DNA of 15,591 nt from Ignavibacteria bacterium (lineage in GTDB: Bacteria > Bacteroidota > Ignavibacteria > UBA10030 > UBA6906), in assembly GCA_029859455.1 (NCBI GenBank), contig JAOUDE010000022.1:1-15591 (forward strand). The letters are read 5' to 3'. This document shows, one piece after another, positions 6,533 to 13,245 of the stretch (position 1 is its first letter; every line of letters starts with the position of its first letter). The notes below the pieces were generated by a model, which did not search any database, was not told the DNA's origin, and was given only the letters and a program-made list of their open reading frames with translations. A program made the position numbers and the translations under genes.

Positions 6533-8197
6533 ATGCCAAGAAAACTGAATCATAGACCTATGCGGCACTCGTGCTGTTTATTGATAGCCTTGTTTCTGAT
6601 TGCCGCTCCAACCGGCAATGCCCAGCCTCCAACCGACGGTCTGGTGGGATTCTGGCCGTTTTCCGGCGGGACTTCAGACGAGAGCGGGCAGGGGGCTGAT
6701 GCTGCGCTCCTCGGCGGGGCAAAGGCAATCTACATTCTCGCCATCGGAGATAATGGCGCGGACGCGCTTTCTGTTCCCGCAGAGGTTGTCGATGGCCTGA
6801 CAAGCTTTACTCTCTCCGCCTGGATCCGTATCAACACCCTCCATTCACAACAGCCCAGTTCTGCAAACTCCTTATTCAGTGGGAGGAGCGATGGATATCC
6901 GAAGGCGTTTGTTCTGCGCTATCATGCCGGCGGCGGGCAGTGGCGCATTCGGATGACCCAGACTGAAATCATTATCGGGAACCGGGCCATCGAGGACGGG
7001 GGATGGCATCACGTTGCGGTCTCCAGAAACGGCAATCTGGTCCGTTTTTTTCTTGACGGGGCGCTGCTCGGATCCGGCACCGTCCTTCCCACTGACCTGA
7101 TGGTGATTGATCAGGGGGGATTCGTTGTCGGACAGACGCATGCAATAGCGGGTGGTTATGAGCCGGGGTTGTCGCTTGCAGGTGGTGTGGATAATCTGAG
7201 AATATACAACACTGCCCTCGATCTTGGTCAGGTGGGAGAGCTGGTTGCCGAAGGATACTCGCAGCCCGAATACTCGGTCACCATCTCAGCCGATTCGGTG
7301 TTCGTCCCGGCCGATGGCGCGGTGGTCCTCTATCATCTTACCATTGTGAACGAAACGGCGGAAACACAGCACGCGGAATACTGGACCCGGCTGGTCAATC
7401 CTGACGGGTCCACAACCACCGGCCCATTCGGTCAGGGCGAGTTCAAGGTCGACCCGTTTGAAACGATCACAAGACGGAGCAGCGGAACTTTTACGGACGA
7501 TGACAAACCGGGCACGTATCTGCTCTCCTGCCTTGTCGGCGTGAACGGAGTCGATACCCTGGCAATAGGGGAGACAACGATCCAGAAACTGGCGGTTCCC
7601 TGTTCTGCAATAGACCTTTTCAGGGCGCGTTGTGAGGAAAGCGGGTTGCTCCGTGTGCAGGCGCTGATGCCGGGAACACAATACGGTGGTGAGGAGATGT
7701 TCTTCGATGTGAATGGGACGATCTATCCCGTCACTGTGCAGTCGAATGCCTCGAACTCCAAGGCGATTCTCCAGTTGGCCGATCTTCCTCCCGGTGGATA
7801 TACCGTGAGCCTCCTGCCGCAGGGTTGTTATGGTCCGCTCTTTATTCAGTGCGGGGCCGCGCGCACAGGTATCCCGTCTGTTGCAGGGATAGAGGATGGC
7901 ACTGCGCTGGTGGGGGCCGATCCCGAACTCCCGGTGCAGACCAGACTGATCGGCAACTACCCCAATCCCTTCAACGCGACCACACGTTTTGCGTTTGACC
8001 TCGCCGAACAGGCAGAAGTTTCGATCCGGGTGTACGATCTTCTGGGAAGAGAAGTCGCAACAGTGGCCAGCGGCCCCTTCGGGGCAGGGTCTCATACAGC
8101 CCAATGGCATGCCACATCGCTGCCGAGCGGAATGTACCTCTACCGGTTCACTGCAGGTCCGTATCAGACTGTAAGCCGGCTTCTCCTGCTGAAGTAG
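6533..8197 (+). CDS. Secreted LamG-like protein with T9SS sorting domain
   Basis: 554 residues. The N-terminus has a hydrophobic signal sequence (CCLLIALFLIAAPTGNAQ). Two ATGs are possible, at 6533 and at 6560; the first follows the promoter closely, the second would give a more typical signal peptide, and neither has a clear Shine-Dalgarno. Residues about 35-235 form a laminin-G/concanavalin-like domain (GLVGFWPFSGGTSDESG at the start, GGWHHVAVSRNG and VDNLRIYNTAL later). A central region of beta-rich sequence with several Cys follows (about 245-445). The T9SS type A C-terminal domain (about 473-554) contains NYPNPFNATTRF, VYDLLGREVAT, LPSGMYLYRF and ends LLLLK. It is expected to cross the outer membrane through the Por/Gld system and be released or anchored. 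LamG domains suggest glycan or protein binding; no catalytic domain is recognised. Confidence 0.87.
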   Translation: MPRKLNHRPMRHSCCLLIALFLIAAPTGNAQPPTDGLVGFWPFSGGTSDESGQGADAALLGGAKAIYILAIGDNGADALSVPAEVVDGLTSFTLSAWIRINTLHSQQPSSANSLFSGRSDGYPKAFVLRYHAGGGQWRIRMTQTEIIIGNRAIEDGGWHHVAVSRNGNLVRFFLDGALLGSGTVLPTDLMVIDQGGFVVGQTHAIAGGYEPGLSLAGGVDNLRIYNTALDLGQVGELVAEGYSQPEYSVTISADSVFVPADGAVVLYHLTIVNETAETQHAEYWTRLVNPDGSTTTGPFGQGEFKVDPFETITRRSSGTFTDDDKPGTYLLSCLVGVNGVDTLAIGETTIQKLAVPCSAIDLFRARCEESGLLRVQALMPGTQYGGEEMFFDVNGTIYPVTVQSNASNSKAILQLADLPPGGYTVSLLPQGCYGPLFIQCGAARTGIPSVAGIEDGTALVGADPELPVQTRLIGNYPNPFNATTRFAFDLAEQAEVSIRVYDLLGREVATVASGPFGAGSHTAQWHATSLPSGMYLYRFTAGPYQTVSRLLLLK

Positions 8198-8324
8198 CTC
8201 GGACACACCTCCCGGTGCGTCTTACGTCATCCCGATGGATTGTCCCGGGAACGACATCTTCCTCCTCTCGTCCATGACAGACGAAATCTGCACCTGACGC
8301 TCTCCTCCCTGAAGCCCCCGGAGT

Positions 8325-8353
8325 TTGCCAATATAAGCCCATTTTTGTATGTT
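8325..8353 (+). promoter_or_regulatory. Promoter of the tRNA-His (and probably hisS-hutH) unit
   Basis: TTGCCA (8325-8330), a 17-nt spacer ending CATTTTTG, then TATGTT (8348-8353). The predicted start of transcription near 8360 leaves a leader of about 25 nt before the tRNA at 8386. No separate promoter for hisS was recognised, so tRNA and synthetase may share this one. Confidence 0.5.
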
Positions 8354-8385
8354 TATTGTCCTCTCATAACGGAGTTGGGCAAATC

Positions 8386-8459
8386 GCTGGCGTAGCTCAG
8401 TTGGTTAGAGCACCAGATTGTGGATCTGGGGGTCACTGGTTCAAATCCAGTCGCCAGTA
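8386..8459 (+). tRNA. tRNA-His (GTG anticodon), lacking the G-1:C73 identity pair
   Basis: A full cloverleaf can be folded by hand. Acceptor GCTGGCG (8386-8392) pairs with CGCCAGT (8452-8458); the terminal pair is G1-U72. The D-stem is GCTC/GAGC. The anticodon stem CCAGA/TCTGG (8413-8417/8425-8429) holds loop TTGTGGA with anticodon GTG at 8420-8422. The T-stem is ACTGG/CCAGT. The discriminator base is A73 (8459) and CCA is not encoded. Nearly all tRNA-His carry an extra G at -1 opposite C73; here the genomic base before the acceptor is C (8385) and the discriminator is A. The same G1-U72/A73, no-G-1 arrangement is known from a clade of Alphaproteobacteria. The cognate hisS gene follows 148 nt downstream. 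Confidence 0.95.
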
Positions 8460-8468
8460 CAAGGGAAG

Positions 8469-8580
8469 CAAATCCGAAATGCAAAGTACGAATTCCGAAA
8501 CAAGCCCGAAGCACGAAACTGGAGAACTCGAAACCAGCCGTTTGAGATATTCGTGACTCGGATTTCGATATCCGGATTTG
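8469..8580. repeat. CGAA-rich imperfect inverted repeat between tRNA-His and hisS
   Basis: CAAATCCG (8469-8476) is the exact complement of CGGATTTG (8573-8580). Further in, ACGAAT (8488-8493) pairs with ATTCGT (8549-8554). The interior repeats short CGAA-type words (TCCGAAA, CCCGAAG, CACGAAA, CTCGAAA) and holds a small CTGG...CCAG hairpin (8519-8522/8534-8537). The whole resembles degenerate dispersed (REP/MITE-like) elements more than a coding or simple terminator sequence. It lies within the presumed tRNA-hisS transcript and could fold in RNA. Confidence 0.5.
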
Positions 8581-8607
8581 GAGTCTTCCCGATTCCCTGC
8601 CTGACCT

Positions 8608-10062
8608 ATGTCAACTGATCAAACCGTCCAGCCCCGGCTTCTGAAGGGATTTCGCGATTATCTTCCCGGACAGATGAATGCCCGGATGAAGATGATTTCC
8701 GCCATCAGGAACGTTTACGAGCGGTACGGATTTCAACCTCTTGATACTCCGGCGATGGAGTACCTGGTTTCCCTGGTGGGGTACGGGGAAGAGAACCAGA
8801 AGCAGTTGTTCCGTTTCAGGAATCCCGAAGATGAAGAAGTTGCGCTGCGCTTCGATCTGACCGTTCCTCTTGCCCGTGTGGTGGCACAGTACCCTGAAAT
8901 TCCGCTTCCGTTCCGTCGCTATCAGGTCGCGCCGGTGTGGAGGGCTGACAAGCCGGATCCCGGTCGTTTTCGTGAGTTCCTTCAGTTCGATCTCGATTCG
9001 GTCGGAACTCCTTCCATGCAGGCGGATGCAGAAATCATTGCAGGGATGCATGATACCCTTCGGGCACTAGGAATTTCCAACTTTCGCATCCGGTTCAGCA
9101 ATCGTAAGATCCTGAACAGCCTTCTCGAATTTGCCGGCATTGAACGGAATATGGCACACCGTGTCTTCCGGGTGCTGGACAAGCTGGACAAGGTCAGTAT
9201 CGATGAGGTGGCGAAGGAACTGACCACCGGCCGGACCGATGCCTCAGGCGACAGGATCAAGGGTGTCGGCCTTCAGGAGGCTCAGGTTGAAAAAATCCGC
9301 CGCTTTCTTTCTCTTCCCGGTGGTGAGCGCTCGATTGTTCTCGGAAATCTTGCCTCCCTGCTATCCGGGGTCGCATCGCATGAAGAGGCGGTAAAAGAAC
9401 TTGCCACCATCTGTGACGCACTGGCAGCGCTCGGCCTGTCCGAAGATCATGTCGTCCTGGATCCGACGATTGCACGAGGGCTCGACTATTATACCGGACC
9501 GGTTTTCGAAGCGGTTCTGACAGACGCTCCGGAGTTCGGGTCAGTGTTCGGAGGAGGACGGTACGACGGCCTCGTCCATCGGTTTCTCGGGAGGGAGATT
9601 CCTGCGGTCGGGGCGTCGATCGGTGTCGACCGCCTCTTTGCCGCCTTGCAAAAACTCGAGCTCGTTGAGCTGGTGGCTTCCACGGCTCAGGTGATCGTCA
9701 CCGTGATGGAACCGGACCGGATGGAAGATTATCTTCGCATAACCAGCCGGCTCAGAACGGAGGGCATCAATACGGAACTCTACCTGGGAGAGGAACGGGG
9801 ACTCGGGAAACAGCTTCAATACGCCAACCGGCTTGGTATTCCTGTGGCGTTGATCATCGGCGGTAACGAATTCGAAAGCGGTGAAGTTACGATCAAGGAC
9901 CTGAAGCTGGGCGCGATGCTCCAGGAAAAGAAGAAGGAAGCGGGGAAAGATCGCGAAGAATGGTTGAAGCTTTCAAAGACGGTTCAGGTGACAGTCCCTG
10001 AAGCTCGTCTGATACAGGAAATCCGCCGGATCCTGGGACCGAAGTCCGGCGGTGTTTCATGA
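8608..10062 (+). CDS. hisS: Histidyl-tRNA synthetase, divergent (alphaproteobacterial-like) type
   Basis: 484 residues, longer than the about 420-430 of ordinary bacterial HisRS. It charges tRNA-His with histidine. Class II features are present: KGFRDYLP at the N-terminus, RFDLTVPLAR (81-90), motif 2 region PFRRY...VWRADKPDPGRFREF (101-124), the HisRS signature LDPTIARGLDYYTG (284-297, with Arg290), FGGGRYDGL (314-322) and motif 3 GASIGVDRL (335-343). A C-terminal anticodon-binding domain spans about 360-440. Canonical bacterial enzymes have RxERPQxGRxRQFxQ in motif 2; here it is WRADKPDPGRFREF. The insertion region contains DKLD...GRTDASGDRIKGVGL. Both resemble HisRS of Alphaproteobacteria whose tRNA-His lacks G-1, matching the neighbouring tRNA. 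No clear Shine-Dalgarno precedes the ATG. The stop overlaps hutH by 4 nt (ATGA). Confidence 0.93.
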   Translation: MSTDQTVQPRLLKGFRDYLPGQMNARMKMISAIRNVYERYGFQPLDTPAMEYLVSLVGYGEENQKQLFRFRNPEDEEVALRFDLTVPLARVVAQYPEIPLPFRRYQVAPVWRADKPDPGRFREFLQFDLDSVGTPSMQADAEIIAGMHDTLRALGISNFRIRFSNRKILNSLLEFAGIERNMAHRVFRVLDKLDKVSIDEVAKELTTGRTDASGDRIKGVGLQEAQVEKIRRFLSLPGGERSIVLGNLASLLSGVASHEEAVKELATICDALAALGLSEDHVVLDPTIARGLDYYTGPVFEAVLTDAPEFGSVFGGGRYDGLVHRFLGREIPAVGASIGVDRLFAALQKLELVELVASTAQVIVTVMEPDRMEDYLRITSRLRTEGINTELYLGEERGLGKQLQYANRLGIPVALIIGGNEFESGEVTIKDLKLGAMLQEKKKEAGKDREEWLKLSKTVQVTVPEARLIQEIRRILGPKSGGVS

Positions 10063-11585
10063 AGCGCCGCGTGTTGCTTGACGGGAAATCGCTGAGTCCG
10101 GAAACGCTCGAGCAGGTCGCTCGGGGTGGCTGGAAGGTGACTCTTTCTGAATCCGCAAAGAAAAGAATGAACCGATCCCGCGCCTGGGTTGAACGGGCGA
10201 TCGAGCGGCGGGAAGTGGTCTATGGGGTGACGACAGGATTCGGAGCGTTCCAGAATGTCTCCATCCCCCCCGAGAAGCTTCTGGAACTCCAGCGGAATCT
10301 GATTCTGAGCCACTGCGCCGGTGTCGGACCTCCGTTCCCGGAGGATGTTGTCCGGGCGATGATGCTCCTGAGGGCAAATGCCCTCGCCAGAGGTTTGTCA
10401 GGAATCAGAGTATCGACCGTCGAGCTTCTTTTGTCGATGCTGAACAAAGGGATCCTTCCGGTGATTCCATCGCAGGGTTCCGTCGGTGCGAGCGGCGATC
10501 TTGCTCCCCTTTCCCATATGGCGGCTGCCATGATGGGGGAAGGGAAAGTCCGTTTCAGGGGGCGAGAACAGAACGCGTCGACCGCGCTCAGGTCAGCCGG
10601 GCTCCGTCCCCTCGTCCCGGAAGCGAAGGAGGGCCTTGCCCTGAACAACGGGACCCAGGCGATGACCGCAATTGCCGCGCTGGCCCTGGTTGATGCTGAA
10701 CATCTTGCAGACATGGCGGACGCGGTGGCGGCCCTTTCGCTCGAGGCGCTCAAAGGAAAGAGTACACCGTTTGCGAAACAGGTTCATGAGGCCCGGCCGC
10801 ACCCGGGACAGGGCATTTCGGCACGGAATATCCGGACGATGATTCGCGGGAGCCGTCTGATCGATTCTGACGATCAGGATACAAAGAACAGTGTCCAGGA
10901 CTCCTATTCCCTCCGTTGTACACCGCAGGTTCATGGTGCGTCCCGCGATGCAATGGACCATGTCAGGCAGGTGATTCAGAGGGAAATGAACTCGGCTACC
11001 GACAACCCGCTGATCTTTGTTGCTGAGAATCAGGCACGCAGCGCGGGGAATTTTCACGGACAGCCGGTTGCGCTGGCGATGGACTTTCTTTCCCTCGCGC
11101 TGTCTGAGATCGGGAATATTTCAGAACGGCGGACCGCCAAAATGATGGACCGGCATCACAATGCGGGTCTTCCCGCGTTCCTTGCGCCGAACGGAGGAGT
11201 GCAGTCGGCCCTGATGATTGCCCAGTACACGGCGGCGGCGCTCGTCTCCGAGAATAAGGTACTGACGCATCCCGCCAGCAGTGACTCGATTCCGACATCG
11301 GCGAATCAGGAAGACCACGTAAGTATGGGAACAATATCCGCCCGCCATGCTTCGCAGATCCTCCGCAATGTGCAATCGATTCTCGCGATAGAGCTTCTGA
11401 GCGCTTGCCAGGCGCTCGGTTTCCGGAGTGGAAAGCAGGGAACCGGTACGGCGGCTTTATATCGCCAGATTCGAAGGAATGTTCGGGCTGTCAACAAGGA
11501 CCGGATGCTCTCTGATGATATTAAGGCGATTGCCTCTCTTCTCCACCTCAGAAAAATCACACTACCATTTCGCTCTGTCCGTTGA
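10059..11585 (+). CDS. hutH: Histidine ammonia-lyase (MIO-dependent)
   Basis: 508 residues, full family length. It deaminates L-histidine to urocanate, the first step of histidine degradation, in the cytoplasm. Visible catalytic features are Tyr55 in VVYGVTTGFG, the MIO-forming triad Ala144-Ser145-Gly146 in GSVGASGDLAPLSHM, Asn197 in LALNNGTQ, the DSYSLRCTPQVHG loop and NQEDHVSMG. SHCAGVG (His85) matches the SHxxG of histidine rather than tyrosine or phenylalanine lyases. The ATG overlaps the hisS stop (ATGA), so the two are probably translationally coupled. No other hut genes (hutU, hutI, hutG) are in the window. The extreme C-terminus (after about residue 490) abuts a pseudogene fragment and may have been altered by that junction. 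A related aromatic ammonia-lyase or aminomutase cannot be fully excluded. Confidence 0.9.
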   Translation: MKRRVLLDGKSLSPETLEQVARGGWKVTLSESAKKRMNRSRAWVERAIERREVVYGVTTGFGAFQNVSIPPEKLLELQRNLILSHCAGVGPPFPEDVVRAMMLLRANALARGLSGIRVSTVELLLSMLNKGILPVIPSQGSVGASGDLAPLSHMAAAMMGEGKVRFRGREQNASTALRSAGLRPLVPEAKEGLALNNGTQAMTAIAALALVDAEHLADMADAVAALSLEALKGKSTPFAKQVHEARPHPGQGISARNIRTMIRGSRLIDSDDQDTKNSVQDSYSLRCTPQVHGASRDAMDHVRQVIQREMNSATDNPLIFVAENQARSAGNFHGQPVALAMDFLSLALSEIGNISERRTAKMMDRHHNAGLPAFLAPNGGVQSALMIAQYTAAALVSENKVLTHPASSDSIPTSANQEDHVSMGTISARHASQILRNVQSILAIELLSACQALGFRSGKQGTGTAALYRQIRRNVRAVNKDRMLSDDIKAIASLLHLRKITLPFRSVR

Positions 11586-12047
11586 TCCCTCCTCACCCGC
11601 GACCAGTGCCGACGTTCTCAATGCGAGAGTCTATCCCCTGGAACACCGTGAGATCGGCCGGCATCAGATGCGAGTGACGGAAGCGGCGCGAAAAAGCGAC
11701 TGGTTTGGAGGGATCAACCATGCGATCCCGTTTCACTGGCACGGAGACACCTTCGACATCCCTGGGGGGGCAACCCGCATGGCATCCAGTGTGGCCTGCG
11801 AGAACCCGGCGTATGTTTCTGGTGATCATGTGCTCGGGCTTCAGTTTCATTGCGAGTCTACCCCGGAGAGCATCGACCTTCTCCTGAAGAACGGAGCGGA
11901 TGACCTCGAACCCGGGAAGTTTGTCCAGGACCAGCGGCGATCCGGCGGGGACCGGATGGGTCAAGGGAGGGTCTCCATGGCCTCATGGAGTCGGTTTTGG
12001 CTCATTTCTTGAGCATCGCGCAATCGCAATCGGGGAGTGGGCAATAG
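11586..12047 (+). pseudogene. 3' remnant of a class I glutamine amidotransferase
   Basis: Directly after hutH, the +1 frame (11593-11931) reads ADVLNARVYP, then EIG, FHWHGDTFDIPGGA and VLGLQFHCESTPE. This is the C-terminal half of a GATase-1 domain with its catalytic His-Glu pair. The N-terminal half, including the nucleophile-elbow Cys (GxCLGxQ), is absent because intact hutH occupies that space. After VQD the meaningful frame shifts near 11931: adding one C gives PAAIRRG...HGLMESVLAHF, ending at TAG 12045-12047, which looks like the normal C-terminal helix. No start codon with a ribosome-binding site is evident. I read this as a truncated, frameshifted remnant of a stand-alone GMP-synthase-like amidotransferase left by a deletion or rearrangement. 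Confidence 0.72.
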
Positions 12048-12105
12048 AACCTTCCCCCGAAGAGTCTTATATTAGTCAGTGTGTTAAACGATGACAGGAG
12101 GGACG

Positions 12106-12630
12106 ATGTCAACATTCAGGTGGGTGGTGGTTGGCCTGGCGACGGTTGGATTTGTAGCCGTATTGCAGATTTCAGCCCAGGATGAGAACCGGACTGGTTC
12201 GATCAAAGTGTACTCGGTGGAGAAACAGGAGTTTATCATGGTTGATAAAGTGAAGAAGACAGAAGAAGAGTGGAAAGCAGAGTTGACGCCGGAGCAATTC
12301 AACGTGACGCGGCAAAAAGGAACTGAACGGGCTTTCACCGGGGAATACTGGGACAACCATGAAAAGGGGGTGTTCCAATGCGTCTGTTGCGGGACAGACC
12401 TTTTTTCCTCGGAGACAAAATTCGAATCGGGGACCGGATGGCCGAGTTTTACCGCTCCGGTCATGAAGGAGAACGTCCAGATCGAAGAAGATATCAGCTT
12501 CGGGATGAAACGGACTGAAGTCTTGTGCAGTCGGTGCGATGCCCATCTTGGGCACGTGTTCCCTGATGGTCCTCAGCCGACAGGACTCCGGTACTGTATT
12601 AACTCTGCATCCCTCAAGCTCAGAAAATAG
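12106..12630 (+). CDS. msrB: Peptide-methionine (R)-S-oxide reductase, exported
   Basis: 174 residues from ATG 12106, preferred over ATG 12091 because AGGAGGG precedes it and the signal peptide is then well formed (MSTFRWVVVGLATVGFVAVL, likely cut after QISA). The enzyme reduces methionine-R-sulfoxide in proteins. All MsrB marks are present: zinc ligands Cys92/Cys95 (CVCCG) and Cys141/Cys144 (CSRCDAHLGH), ESGTGWPSF, and catalytic Cys164 in RYCINSASL. A periplasmic location implies repair of oxidised envelope proteins, needing an exported reductant not seen here. A possible -10 TATATT at 12068-12073 lacks a convincing -35. The gene seems transcribed alone. Confidence 0.92.
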   Translation: MSTFRWVVVGLATVGFVAVLQISAQDENRTGSIKVYSVEKQEFIMVDKVKKTEEEWKAELTPEQFNVTRQKGTERAFTGEYWDNHEKGVFQCVCCGTDLFSSETKFESGTGWPSFTAPVMKENVQIEEDISFGMKRTEVLCSRCDAHLGHVFPDGPQPTGLRYCINSASLKLRK

Positions 12631-12637
12631 TGTTTTG

Positions 12638-12666
12638 TTGAATGTCTTGGGCGTTTTTCCTACGTT
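12638..12666 (+). promoter_or_regulatory. Possible promoter of the AMMECR1-Memo operon
   Basis: TTGAAT (12638-12643), a 17-nt spacer ending GCGTTTTTCC, then TACGTT (12661-12666). The AMMECR1 start codon is at 12691, about 24 nt after the -10; no Shine-Dalgarno is visible in the very short leader. Confidence 0.4.
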
Positions 12667-12690
12667 GAATCGCTCGCGCGTTGATCTGTC

Positions 12691-13245
12691 ATGCTGACTA
12701 GCAAAGAACAGCAGATTCTGGTCCGGATTGCATTCTCCGCGATCGTGGAGCACCTGGCAGGCTCGTCCCGGACGCAGACGGAGCTGATCGGAAATCTGCA
12801 GCAAGAATCCGGGGTATTCGTTACTCTCCGGCGAGATGGTGATTTGCGCGGGTGTGTCGGCTATGTCGAATCAGAGCGCCCCATCGGCAGGATTGTGGCG
12901 GATCTTGCTGTCAAAGCTGCCTTTGAGGACCCCAGATTTCCCCCGTTGACCATCGAGGAGTACCCGGAGATCGCTGTCGAGATTTCGATCCTCTCCCCCC
13001 TGAAGGAACTCCGATCAGGTGATTCTCTAAGAATCGGGACGCATGGCTTGGTCGTTGAGTCCGGATCGCACCGCGGTGTTCTTCTTCCCCATACAGCTCT
13101 GGAGATGGGGTGGGACCCGGAAGCGTTCAAGCAAGCAGCCCTGAAGAAAGCTGATCTGGCCCCTGACGCGATGAACAGTGAGGCGACGAGGTTTTTGTCG
13201 TTTACAGCCGAGGTCATCCGCTCACGGGAGGTGGTCACCCAATGA
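12691..13245 (+). CDS. AMMECR1-domain protein (AmmeMemoRadiSam system protein A)
   Basis: 184 residues covering one AMMECR1 domain. The hallmark is LRGCVG (52-57, with Cys55); the family also conserves AAFEDPRFPPL (77-87) and EIAVEISILSPL (about 93-104). Biochemical function is not established; in bacteria and archaea it co-occurs with Memo and a radical-SAM protein, and is thought to take part in an uncharacterised modification. It overlaps the Memo gene by 4 nt (ATGA at 13242-13245), so the two are co-translated. Family assignment is firm, function open. Confidence 0.9.
   Translation: MLTSKEQQILVRIAFSAIVEHLAGSSRTQTELIGNLQQESGVFVTLRRDGDLRGCVGYVESERPIGRIVADLAVKAAFEDPRFPPLTIEEYPEIAVEISILSPLKELRSGDSLRIGTHGLVVESGSHRGVLLPHTALEMGWDPEAFKQAALKKADLAPDAMNSEATRFLSFTAEVIRSREVVTQ

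Noticed and set aside
7286..8206. Minus-strand ORF of 306 codons
   Set aside because: It is antisense to the LamG/T9SS gene and its translation has no family features.
8198..8320. Possible terminator hairpins after the LamG/T9SS gene (CCCG...CGGG)
   Set aside because: The stems are 4 bp and no T-tract follows; nothing else was recognised in this stretch.
8356..8618. Two short ORFs on the plus strand across the tRNA, one reading AGVAQLVRAPDCGSGG
   Set aside because: This is the familiar false translation of a tRNA gene; both ORFs cross the tRNA and the repeat element and have no ribosome-binding site.
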